DNA from: Bacteroides reticulotermitis JCM 10512
GTDB lineage: Bacteria > Bacteroidota > Bacteroidia > Bacteroidales > Bacteroidaceae
Assembly: GCF_000517545.1 (NCBI RefSeq)
Contig: NZ_BAIV01000017.1
Location: forward strand, 1 to 64,000
Direction of reading: 5' to 3'
DNA length: 64,000 nucleotides
Part shown: piece after piece, positions 48,659 to 56,795 of the stretch
Layout of the letters: each line of letters opens with the position of its first letter
Numbering within the stretch: the first letter of the stretch is position 1
The notes under the pieces: generated by a model
Databases searched by the model: none
Told to the model about the DNA's origin: nothing
Seen by the model: only the letters and a program-made list of their open reading frames with translations
Made by a program: the position numbers and the translations under genes

Positions 48659-49213
48659 TTACATGATTACTGCCAGAAAGCGTACGGTTTTGCCGTCGAG
48701 CGCTTTCATGCCATGTGGAAGTTTTGAATTGAAGAAAAGGCTATCACCTTCATTAAGTATCAGGTTTTTACCATCGATGCTAACAAGCATACGTCCTTCG
48801 ATAACGAGGTTGAACTCTTGTCCACTATGGCTGTTGAAATGCAGGGGTTCGCTATCCGCCTTCGGCTCTACGGTTACGATAAACGGATCTGCCGAACGGT
48901 TTATAAACCCGGCGGCAAGCGACTGGTACTTATATGCTTTGGTACGTTCGATGCTGGTTCCTGTGCCGGCGCGAGTAAGGAAGTAGCTACTCATCTTCGG
49001 TTCTTCGCCAAACATTAAAGCGTCTAAAGCTATATCATATTTACGGGCTATCTTTTGCAGCATACTTATGGAAATGTCGTGATTCCCAGATTCAGCAAGC
49101 CGATACTCCTCTGCAGAGATGTCACAGCTGCGAGCTATATCTTCTGAACTCAACTCAAGAGCGTCGCGTAGTCCGTGCAGGCGTTCTGCTATTTGTTTAA
49201 TTTGTTCGTCCAT
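48659..49213 (-). CDS. XRE-family regulator with cupin domain
   Basis: 184 residues. An N-terminal helix-turn-helix (residues 8-62: LRDALELSSEDIARSCDISAEEYRLAESG) is joined to a C-terminal cupin (about 105-184: GQEFNLVIEGRMLVSIDGKNLILNEGDSLFFNSKLPHGM). Such regulators usually sense a small metabolite in the cupin pocket. It is 7 bp ahead of the acyl-CoA synthetase gene on the same strand, so it probably controls that gene in response to its substrate or product. Confidence 0.9.
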   Translation of the reverse strand: MDEQIKQIAERLHGLRDALELSSEDIARSCDISAEEYRLAESGNHDISISMLQKIARKYDIALDALMFGEEPKMSSYFLTRAGTGTSIERTKAYKYQSLAAGFINRSADPFIVTVEPKADSEPLHFNSHSGQEFNLVIEGRMLVSIDGKNLILNEGDSLFFNSKLPHGMKALDGKTVRFLAVIM

Positions 49214-49334
49214 AATTTAACGTTCCCATTCTTATTGATAAGAAGGCTTTTTTATCGTTTAATACTAAATACTATCTTATACGTAAATCAATTCGTGGTT
49301 GCGCTTCTTGTATGAAGAACCGCGCACAAGTTAT

Positions 49335-50107
49335 TTACCGGCTCTCTTTCATTGCTTTAATCACAGCAGAAGTGAATCCGGTATGCTCCAGCTCGTTGAG
49401 GCCTTTGATGGTGATTCCTCCGGGAGTTGTTACTTTATCGATTTCAACGCTCGGGTGCGTATCATTATTTAAGATCAGAGTTGCTGCGCCTTTTACCGAT
49501 TGGGCTACCATTTGCATCGCGTCTTTCGGACGGATGCCCATTTCGATTCCCGCCTGCATAGCTGCCTGAATATATTTCAGCACAAAAGCAATCCCGCAGG
49601 AGGCGAGGGCAGTAGCCGCTTCCATCTTATCCTCAGGAATAAGCATTGCCATTCCCATCTCGTTGAATAGGCTGAGGATGAAGAGTTCCTGCTCGTTTGT
49701 GGTGTTGCGAGAGGCGATTAGTGTCATGCTTTCCTGCTCACTGATAGCCGTATTGGGGATGAGGCGGAACATAGGCATTTCGGGGTCCACAACGTAGTGA
49801 GCTAACTGTTCAAAGCTTATCCCGGCGGCTACGGAAATCAGAATCTGCTTGCTCTTGAGCTTCAGTTCGCGTGCGACTGATTCAATTAGCCACGGTTTGA
49901 CGGAGAGTATCACAATGTCCGCTCCGGCAACGGCATCTGTGTTGCTCTGCGTGGTTGTGATCATGGGGAAGTTAACTTTCAATTCCTTTAACTTGCCCCT
50001 GCTGGGGTTCGAAACGATGATGTCTGATTCGGAAATCATGCTTCCTTTTGCTAGTCCGCGGGCGATAGAACCACCCATGTTTCCGGCGCGATAATAGCTA
50101 TTTTCAT
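49335..50107 (-). CDS. proC: pyrroline-5-carboxylate reductase, frameshifted near the N-terminus
   Basis: About 257 residues after repair. The long frame begins at MGGSIARGLAKG, lacking the first beta strand of the Rossmann fold. The preceding bases from the ATG at 50107 read KIAII, and one added G near 50089 gives MKIAIIGAGNMGGSIARG, the NAD(P)-binding start. Later motifs: ILISVAAGISFEQLA near 105 and the C-terminal KVTTPGGITIKGLNELEHTGF. It completes proline synthesis. A terminator lies between it and argD. Confidence 0.94.
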
Positions 50108-50163
50108 ATGCGCTTGTTTTGGTGAATTGTTATAGACAAAGGTAACGGTAAATTGTGAAAAAA

Positions 50164-50209
50164 CAAAAAGCAGCCTGTAAGAAATGACTTCTCGGGCAGG
50201 CTACTTTTT
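50164..50209 (-). terminator. Terminator between argD and proC
   Basis: AAAAAGCAGCCTG and CAGGCTACTTTTT form a near-continuous stem. It ends the arg operon; proC then needs its own promoter. Confidence 0.8.
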
Positions 50210-50241
50210 GAGGTTGGCTGTTTATTAATCAAAAAAGAGGG

Positions 50242-51363
50242 TTAGAGGACTTTTCTGAACTTAGTCAGGAACTCATCGGCCTCTTCTTTGCGAATGCAAA
50301 GGGGAGGTAGCAAGCGAAGTACGTTGGTACCGCTAGCTCCGGTAAATACATGTTCATCGTAAATTAACCGGCTACGCATCTCTTTGATCGGTTTGTCAAA
50401 CTCCAGGCCGATCATGAGTCCGCAACCGCGAACCTCTTTAATCTCCGGAAACTTCTTGAACTCGTTCAATAGATAATCTCCTATCTTGCGGGCGTTTTGC
50501 ACCAGGTCTTCTTGTTCAATTACGTCCATCACGGCAAGCGCGGCTGCACAAGCGAGGTGATTGCCACCAAACGTCGTGCCGAGCTGTCCGTATACCGGTG
50601 TAAAAATGGGACTGATCAGTACGCCTGCCATTGGGAAACCGTTGCCGATTCCTTTCGCAACCGTGATCAGGTCCGGACGGATGTCAGCGTATTGGTGAGC
50701 GAAGAATTTGCCACTCCGTCCATATCCGCTCTGTATCTCGTCCAGTACCAGGATGGTACCCGTTTCCGTACAAGCTTTGCGGAGCTCCTGCATGAATTCC
50801 GTTGTCGGAGTCTGAATGCCTCCCACGCCCTGAATGCCTTCAATGATGGCAGCGCAGAACTCACCTCCGGCCAATGCGGTTCTCATGGCTTCGATATCGT
50901 TCAGCGGAAGATACGTTACGTGCCCGTTGTCGTTGATCGGGGCAATTATTTTAGGGTTTTGTGTAACCTCTACTGCCAGTGAAGTACGGCCGTGGAACGA
51001 TTGGTTGAATGAAAGCACTTTGGTGCGTCCGTTGTGGAAAGATGCCAGTTTGAGCGCATTCTCGTTGGCTTCGGCACCGCTATTGATGAGGAATAGCGAA
51101 TAGTCTTCGTAGCCGGACAATTTACCCAATCGTTCGGCAACTTCCTGTTGAAGCTTATTGATGACCGAGTTAGAGTAGAAGCCAAGCTTGGCTATCTGGT
51201 CACTAACCACTTTCACATAGTGAGGATGTGAATGTCCGATGGAAATCACAGCATGTCCTCCGTAAAGGTCGAGGTACTTTGTACCGTTTTCGTCCCATAC
51301 GTAGCAGCCTTCTCCCTTTACTATGTTTACATTATATAATGGATATACGTCGAATAAATTCAT
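50242..51363 (-). CDS. argD: N-acetyl/N-succinylornithine aminotransferase
   Basis: 373 residues, class III PLP aminotransferase. Motifs: GEGCYVWDENGTKYLDLYGGHAV near residue 18, FLINSGAEANENALKLA near 92, ILVLDEIQSGYGRSGKFF near 195 and LITVAKGIGNGFPMAG near 225 with the PLP lysine. Given the SOTCase at 24107, the substrate is likely N-succinylglutamate semialdehyde. It lies 21 bp after argC. Confidence 0.94.
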   Translation of the reverse strand: MNLFDVYPLYNVNIVKGEGCYVWDENGTKYLDLYGGHAVISIGHSHPHYVKVVSDQIAKLGFYSNSVINKLQQEVAERLGKLSGYEDYSLFLINSGAEANENALKLASFHNGRTKVLSFNQSFHGRTSLAVEVTQNPKIIAPINDNGHVTYLPLNDIEAMRTALAGGEFCAAIIEGIQGVGGIQTPTTEFMQELRKACTETGTILVLDEIQSGYGRSGKFFAHQYADIRPDLITVAKGIGNGFPMAGVLISPIFTPVYGQLGTTFGGNHLACAAALAVMDVIEQEDLVQNARKIGDYLLNEFKKFPEIKEVRGCGLMIGLEFDKPIKEMRSRLIYDEHVFTGASGTNVLRLLPPLCIRKEEADEFLTKFRKVL

Positions 51364-51384
51364 AATACTTTGGTTCGTTTTACG

Positions 51385-52356
51385 TTAAAATGCACTCGGC
51401 TTCAAGCGTAGGCCGATTGTTTCCTCCAGGTTGAACATCAGGTTCATGTTGTGAACCGCTTGTCCACTGGCCCCCTTTAGCAAGTTGTCGATGCAGGAAA
51501 TAATTAAAAGCTTGTCGCCGTGCTTTTCCAGATGGATGAGGCACTTATTGGTGTTGACCACCTGTTTGAGATCTATGTTCTTGTCCACGATGTGTACAAA
51601 CGAATCTTTTGCGTAATACTCTTCGTACATACGCGTGATCTCATCGAGCGCCACTTTTGTTTTTACTACCAGCGTGGCGAATATGCCGCGTGCAAAGTCC
51701 CCGCGATAGGGGATGAAATCAATCTCCGCATTGAAACTGTTTTGCAACTGCTTCAACGATTGTTTGATTTCCGGCACATGCTGGTGGTCGAATGCTTTAT
51801 AAACACTCATATTATTATTACGCCAGCTGAAATGAGTAGTGGCTCCGGGTTTAACGCCGGCTCCGGTACTTCCGGTGATTGCATTTACCATGATGTCGTC
51901 TTTCAGCATCAGGTGTTTGGCCAGCGGAAGAAGTCCCAACTGAATGCAAGTGGCGAAGCAGCCGGGGTTGGCCACGTATTTGGCGGTGCAAGTGGCCCGG
52001 CGATTCAATTCGGGTAACCCATATACAAATTCGTGCTCATCGTCGCTTTTCAGGCGATAGTCCATCGATAGGTCGATGATTCTGAGATTTTCCGGTAAGT
52101 TATGGCTCTCTATGAATTTCTTGGTATCGCCATGAGCGGTACAGAAGAAAAGCACGTCGATGCTGTCCAATGGGAGTTCGTCGGTGAATACCAAATCCGT
52201 TTCTCCATATAACCCTCCGTGTACATCGGTAATTTTATTGCCTGCGTTGCTGTTGCTGTTGATAAATACGATTTCAGTTTCGGGATGGTTGATCAGCAAG
52301 CGAATTAATTCGCCCGCTGTGTATCCGGCTCCACCGATGATTCCTGCTTTAATCAT
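51385..52356 (-). CDS. argC: N-acyl-gamma-glutamyl-phosphate reductase
   Basis: 323 residues. N-terminal Rossmann fold (MIKAGIIGGAGYTAGELIRLL), catalytic Cys in VANPGCFATCIQLGLLPL (near residue 133), and substrate-binding FSWRNNNMSVYKAFDHQHVPEI near 175. It reduces the acyl-glutamyl phosphate. The start overlaps the argG stop by 4 bp. The family name says N-acetyl, but the pathway here is probably the succinyl one. Confidence 0.95.
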   Translation of the reverse strand: MIKAGIIGGAGYTAGELIRLLINHPETEIVFINSNSNAGNKITDVHGGLYGETDLVFTDELPLDSIDVLFFCTAHGDTKKFIESHNLPENLRIIDLSMDYRLKSDDEHEFVYGLPELNRRATCTAKYVANPGCFATCIQLGLLPLAKHLMLKDDIMVNAITGSTGAGVKPGATTHFSWRNNNMSVYKAFDHQHVPEIKQSLKQLQNSFNAEIDFIPYRGDFARGIFATLVVKTKVALDEITRMYEEYYAKDSFVHIVDKNIDLKQVVNTNKCLIHLEKHGDKLLIISCIDNLLKGASGQAVHNMNLMFNLEETIGLRLKPSAF

Positions 52357-53561
52357 ATCTCTTCGTCCTTATGGTTATTGTAGTAAACACGTAGCGGTGT
52401 GGAAGTAACCTTGATAAAGCCCTTGGCATCTTCGGCAGTCCATCCCTTTTGCATCTCACCATATTCACCGAATTTGGTTTTCACGAGGTCGTCTTCCGAT
52501 TCTACCCCTATGGTAGAGAAAGAAAGAGGGCGCAGTTCCAGAATAACGGTTCCGTTGACGTTACGCTGACTCTCTTGAAGCATGGCTTCGATGTCGCGCA
52601 TCACCGGTTCCAGGTATTGGCTCTCATGAAGGAACATACCGTACCAATTGGCCACCTGGTCTTTCCAATATTGCTGCCATTTGCTTAATGTGTATTTTTC
52701 GAGGAAGCGGTGTGCGCCGATGATCAACATCGGGGCGGCAGCTTCGAAGCCTACCCGGCCTTTGATTCCGATAATCGTGTCACCTACGTGCATATCACGT
52801 CCGATGCCGTATGCGGCGCCAATCTCTTCTACCTTTTGGATAGCTTCGATCGGATCGTCAAATGTGGTATCGTTGACAGCCTTTAGTTCGCCTTTTTCGA
52901 AAGTCAGGCGTAGCTGTTCGGTTCCTTCCTTTTCTACATGCTTCAGGTAGGCGGTTTCGGGCAATCCCTGAGCCGAGTCGAGTATCTCACCTCCGCAGAT
53001 AGAGGTACCCCATAAGCCTACGTTATAGGAGTATTTCAGCTTGGCGAAATCGGCGCTGAAACCATGTTTGTTCAGGTAATCTATTTCGTCCTGGCGAGTT
53101 AGCGCCATGTCGCGAGTCAGTGTTATGATCTCTACGTTTGGTGCCAGTACAAGGAAGGTCATGTCGAAGCGGATCTGGTCGTTGCCGGCTCCTGTGGAAC
53201 CATGAGCGATGGCGTCAGCTCCGATTTCATTGGCGTAGCGCGCAATGGATAATGCCTGAAAGATACGTTCCGAACTCACGGAAACGGGGTAGGTACCGTT
53301 ACGGAGTACATTACCGTAGACCATGTATTTGAGACTTTTCTCGTAATATTCCTGTGTAACGTCGAGCGTTACATATTTTACCGCTCCTAGTTTATAGGCA
53401 TTTTCTTCATTCGTTTTCAGCTGTTCTTCGCTGAAGCCGCCGGTGTTGGCGCAAGCTGCATATACTTCATAGCCCTTTTCTTTGGCGAGGTACATGACGG
53501 TGAACGATGTATCCAATCCACCACTGAATGCTACCACTACTTTTTTCTTTTTTCCGTCCAT
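52353..53561 (-). CDS. argG: argininosuccinate synthase
   Basis: 402 residues from MDGKKKKVVVAFSGG (53561). The reading frame extends upstream to 53630, but that part is not family-like. Motifs: VVVAFSGGLDTSFTVMYL (PP-loop), NVLRNGTYPVSVSSER near 95, AIAHGSTGAGNDQIRFDMTF near 123 and YSYNVGLWGTSICGGEI near 182. It joins citrulline and aspartate. The citrulline form is free, as in the Bacteroides scheme deacylation happens before this step. Confidence 0.95.
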   Translation of the reverse strand: MDGKKKKVVVAFSGGLDTSFTVMYLAKEKGYEVYAACANTGGFSEEQLKTNEENAYKLGAVKYVTLDVTQEYYEKSLKYMVYGNVLRNGTYPVSVSSERIFQALSIARYANEIGADAIAHGSTGAGNDQIRFDMTFLVLAPNVEIITLTRDMALTRQDEIDYLNKHGFSADFAKLKYSYNVGLWGTSICGGEILDSAQGLPETAYLKHVEKEGTEQLRLTFEKGELKAVNDTTFDDPIEAIQKVEEIGAAYGIGRDMHVGDTIIGIKGRVGFEAAAPMLIIGAHRFLEKYTLSKWQQYWKDQVANWYGMFLHESQYLEPVMRDIEAMLQESQRNVNGTVILELRPLSFSTIGVESEDDLVKTKFGEYGEMQKGWTAEDAKGFIKVTSTPLRVYYNNHKDEEI

Positions 53562-53574
53562 AGTGCTGTATATA

Positions 53575-54153
53575 TTAAATGTTATTATTCTCTTGTTCTT
53601 TTTTACGATTTCGGGGATCTTCCGGATCATATAGCATGGCTGTGCAGATGCAGAATTTACGATTCTTGGCTACCAATATGTCGTGGTTGGTGCATCCCTC
53701 GCATCCTTTCCAAAAAGCTTCATCATCTGTAAGCTCGTTGAAAGTCACAGGTACATAACCTAGTTCGGTATTCATTTTCATCACAGCAGCCCCCGAAGTT
53801 AAGCTAAATATTTTAGCTCTCGGCCATCGAAGCCGTGCTAATTGAAATGAAGCTTGTTTGATGCGTTTGGCCAATCCCGCTCCTCGGAAGTCGGGATGCA
53901 CAATCAGACCGGAGGTTGCCACATATTGCTTGTTTCCCCACGACTCGATATAGGTAAAGCCGGCGAAGGTATCGCCACTCAGGGCGATGATTGCTTTGCC
54001 TTCTCTCATTTTGGTTGCCACATACTCATGCGTGCGTTCGGCGATCCCGGTTCCACGTACGGCCGCTGCTTTTCTGATTGTGTCCAAAATAGTGTCAACA
54101 TAAACCTCATGTGAGGCGTCGGCTACCATAACATCTATTTGCTGAGTATCCAT
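53575..54153 (-). CDS. GNAT acyltransferase of arginine biosynthesis, probable N-succinylglutamate synthase
   Basis: 192 residues. GNAT fold with SGLIVHPDFRGAGLAKRIKQASFQLA near residue 87 (acyl-CoA loop R-G-A-G). The last third carries a cysteine cluster (CEGCTNHDILVAKNRKFCIC, about residues 150-172) that could bind metal. No argA, argJ or argE is in the window. Its place between argR and argG and the SOTCase with Pro90 point to succinylation of glutamate. A related gene in Echinicola has been reported as N-succinylglutamate synthase, as far as I recall. Confidence 0.75.
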   Translation of the reverse strand: MDTQQIDVMVADASHEVYVDTILDTIRKAAAVRGTGIAERTHEYVATKMREGKAIIALSGDTFAGFTYIESWGNKQYVATSGLIVHPDFRGAGLAKRIKQASFQLARLRWPRAKIFSLTSGAAVMKMNTELGYVPVTFNELTDDEAFWKGCEGCTNHDILVAKNRKFCICTAMLYDPEDPRNRKKEQENNNI

Positions 54154-54179
54154 TTTTTTACTAACTAATCTAAATAGGT

Positions 54180-54653
54180 TTATTGTATGTTGGGAATGAT
54201 AAATGAAAGAAAATTGCGTACCGCAGTCGACGAAACTCCTTCACGTAGCACCAGCATGATCGTATCATCACCGGCAATTGTTCCTAATATATCACTGTAT
54301 TCGTGGTTGTCGATGTCGTAAGCCATGCTACTGGCGTATCCCGGACGCGTACGGATTACTGCGATATTGCCCGAAAACTGGAGAGAGATAAAGCCGTGAT
54401 TGACCAACATCTCGCGGGTACTTTGGTCGTTCGGACGTTTGTACATGATGTTGTTTGGCAATACATATACGTATTTCCCACTCATGCTGGCAGCTTTAGC
54501 TACTTTGAGTTGTTTCAGATCGCGCGAAAGAGTAGCTTGCGTTAGTTCGAAGCCTTCGCGGTTCAACTCTTGCAACAGTTCTTCTTGAGAGCCTATTTCC
54601 TTGCTGGAGATAATCATTTTGATGGCGTCTAACCGGTTTGCTTTTTTCTTCAT
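54180..54653 (-). CDS. argR: arginine repressor ArgR
   Basis: 157 residues. N-terminal winged helix (residues 8-75: FELTQATLSRDLKQLKVAK, with SR-D DNA contact motif) and C-terminal arginine-binding hexamer domain (SDILGTIAGDDTIMLVLREG near 130). It is first in the argR-GNAT-argG-argC-argD run (26-bp gap to the GNAT gene), so it probably represses its own operon. A -7 element TACTTTTGC (54679-54687, minus) and three half-boxes are upstream. Confidence 0.93.
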   Translation of the reverse strand: MKKKANRLDAIKMIISSKEIGSQEELLQELNREGFELTQATLSRDLKQLKVAKAASMSGKYVYVLPNNIMYKRPNDQSTREMLVNHGFISLQFSGNIAVIRTRPGYASSMAYDIDNHEYSDILGTIAGDDTIMLVLREGVSSTAVRNFLSFIIPNIQ

Positions 54654-54678
54654 TTTGTATAATTATTCTGAAAGAGCT

Positions 54679-54735
54679 GCAAAAGTATGCATAATTTTGG
54701 AGAAACATGCATAAAAACAAGCTTTCTTTGCATAA
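54679..54735 (-). promoter_or_regulatory. argR operon promoter with ArgR-type half-boxes
   Basis: The -7 element (plus GCAAAAGTA, 54679-54687) is next to three copies of TGCATAA at 54688, 54708 and 54729, 20-21 bp apart. ARG boxes in other bacteria are AT-rich with TGnAT half-sites, so these may be ArgR sites overlapping the promoter. Inferred. Confidence 0.5.
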
Positions 54736-54921
54736 AAGCGAAAAAAACATTCGGAGAGGGCAGTTCCGCTTATTTATTTTATGAGGATGCTTTGTTTTGT
54801 GAATGGCCTGTGATGGAGTTTGGCGATTCGGGAATGATATACGGTATTGCTCCCGCATGCCTTTTTCTCTTCTTCCTGCTGCATTCGTTTGTTAGCTCGC
54901 TTGCTGCTATTTATTCGTATG

Positions 54922-55009
54922 ACTATAGTTATACGAAAGAGTAACTACAGTCATACGCAAGAGACACTATAGTCATACGAAAGGGAGACTATAGTTATAC
55001 GAAATAATA
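54922..55009. repeat. 22-bp tandem array A4 (ACTATAGT units)
   Basis: Four contiguous units of exactly 22 bp start at 54922, 54944, 54966 and 54988, each ACTAnAGTnATACG then a variable tail. With the preceding TTCGTATG the first unit forms a 24-bp near-palindrome (TTCGTATGACTATAG...). It lies between the divergent argR and rhaK genes. The unit sequence is unrelated to arrays A1-A3. Confidence 0.8.
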
Positions 55010-55200
55010 AAGGCAATGGCGCTGAATAATTAGTGCATCGGAGAGAGATAAACGCTGCGATGGAAGGCGTTATCTGTTAAAACAGATGCCCGGGCTTCCC
55101 GATACCGGAGGCTCGGTGTAGGCTGGAATTAGAACATTTCATTTATTTAACTCCTTGTGTTTCATAGGATATGGTATCTTTGTGTCAAAATGCACACCCT

Positions 55201-55249
55201 TTCTATCAAAATGAATAAGGAAAAGGGGGATAGAATAGCCTATCTTTGC
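55201..55249 (+). promoter_or_regulatory. rhaK operon promoter and possible RhaR operator
   Basis: A -7 element TATCTTTGC (55241-55249) lies 43 bp before the rhaK ATG. Just upstream TTCTATC (55201-55207) and GATAGAA (55229-55235) form a spaced inverted repeat that may bind a regulator such as RhaR. A second -7-like TATCTTTGT is at 55175-55183. Confidence 0.5.
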
Positions 55250-55291
55250 CATGTAGGTAAATGTATACCTTAAACATATAGACAGAATACC

Positions 55292-56749
55292 ATGAAACAA
55301 AACTTTTTCGCAGTCGACTTGGGCGCAACGAGCGGCCGTACCATCTTAGGATCTTTCATTGAAGGAGGATTGAATCTGGAAGAGATCAACCGCTTTCCAA
55401 ACCATCTGATCGAAGTCGGCGGACATTTCTACTGGGATATTTACGCATTATATAGTCACATCATTGACGGGTTGAAGCTGGTAGCTCACCGTGGTGAATC
55501 CATCGCTTCCATCGGTATTGATACCTGGGGAGTCGATTTTGTTTGTGTCGGAAAAGATGGCAATCTGCTTCGCCAACCTTACGCATACCGTGACCCGCAT
55601 ACCGTGGGAGCACCGGAAGCGTTCTTTGCCCGGATCTCACGTAGCGAAGTTTATGGAAAAACGGGTATACAGGTGATGAATTTTAATTCACTATTTCAGT
55701 TAGATACCCTGCGCCGCAATAATGACAGTGCGTTGGAAGCGGCCGATAAGATATTGTTTATGCCGGACGCGTTGAGCTATATGCTCACTGGAAACATGGT
55801 GACTGAATATACCATCGCTTCGACTGCGCAAATGGTGAATGCACAGACTCAGCGTTTGGATCCATCCTTGCTGGAAGCGGTAGGACTGTCGGAAGAGAAC
55901 TTCGGACGCTTCGTCTTTCCGGGAGAAAAGGTTGGCGTGCTGACTGAAGAAGTACAAAAGATAACCGGGCTGGGTGCAATCCCTGTGATTGCGGTAGCCG
56001 GACATGATACCGGATCGGCTGTTGCCGCTGTGCCTGCGCTCGATCGCAACTTTGCGTATTTAAGTAGCGGTACTTGGTCCTTGATGGGTGTTGAAACAGA
56101 CGCTCCTGTGATCAACGCGGAAACGGAGGCTCTCAACTTTACGAATGAAGGCGGCGTAGAAGGAACCATCCGTCTACTGAAAAACATTTGCGGTATGTGG
56201 CTGTTGGAGCGTTGCCGTCTGAAATGGACGGAGGCAAGCTATCCTGAATTGATCAGTGAAGCCGATTCCTGCGAACCGTTCCGTAGCCTGATTAATCCGG
56301 ATGATACTTGTTTTGCCAATCCCGCGGATATGGAGAAAGCAATTATGGACTATTGCCGGGCTACCGGACAATCGGTCCCGGAGAAACGTGGACAGATCGT
56401 ACGCTGTATCTTCGAAAGTCTGGCTTTGCGCTATCGGCAGGTGTTGGAGAACTTGCGGGCACTTTCTCCCCGGCCTATTGAAACGCTGCACGTGATTGGC
56501 GGAGGTAGCCGCAACGATTTGCTCAATCAGTTTACGGCCAATGCAATCGGTATTCCGGTTGTTGCAGGACCGTCCGAAGCAACTGCTATCGGTAATGTGA
56601 TGATTCAGGCAATGGCGGCAGGCGAAGCGACCGATGTTGCCGGCATGCGTCAGCTGATTAATCGTTCGATCCCACTGAAAACTTATCACCCGCAGGATAC
56701 CGAGGCTTGGGATACAGCTTATATCCACTTTAAAAACTGTATTCGATAA
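55292..56749 (+). CDS. rhaK: rhamnulokinase
   Basis: 485 residues, FGGY carbohydrate kinase. N-terminal FFAVDLGATSGRTILG (phosphate 1 loop), ASIGIDTWGVDFVCVG near 72, AVAGHDTGSAVAAVPA near 235 and the C-terminal LHVIGGGSRNDLLNQFTANAIG near 395. The residues and the neighbours (rhaI, rhaT, rhaD) identify it as rhamnulose kinase. In B. thetaiotaomicron the operon is called rhaKIPAO and is switched on by RhaR with rhamnose. Confidence 0.95.
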   Translation: MKQNFFAVDLGATSGRTILGSFIEGGLNLEEINRFPNHLIEVGGHFYWDIYALYSHIIDGLKLVAHRGESIASIGIDTWGVDFVCVGKDGNLLRQPYAYRDPHTVGAPEAFFARISRSEVYGKTGIQVMNFNSLFQLDTLRRNNDSALEAADKILFMPDALSYMLTGNMVTEYTIASTAQMVNAQTQRLDPSLLEAVGLSEENFGRFVFPGEKVGVLTEEVQKITGLGAIPVIAVAGHDTGSAVAAVPALDRNFAYLSSGTWSLMGVETDAPVINAETEALNFTNEGGVEGTIRLLKNICGMWLLERCRLKWTEASYPELISEADSCEPFRSLINPDDTCFANPADMEKAIMDYCRATGQSVPEKRGQIVRCIFESLALRYRQVLENLRALSPRPIETLHVIGGGSRNDLLNQFTANAIGIPVVAGPSEATAIGNVMIQAMAAGEATDVAGMRQLINRSIPLKTYHPQDTEAWDTAYIHFKNCIR

Positions 56750-56795
56750 TAAAATATATAACCGAAATAATATTAATTTTAAAGATTAGAATATC

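Noticed and set aside
54922-55009. A4 and the other short arrays as CRISPR
   Set aside because: Units are contiguous 22-bp repeats without unique spacers and no cas genes are present.
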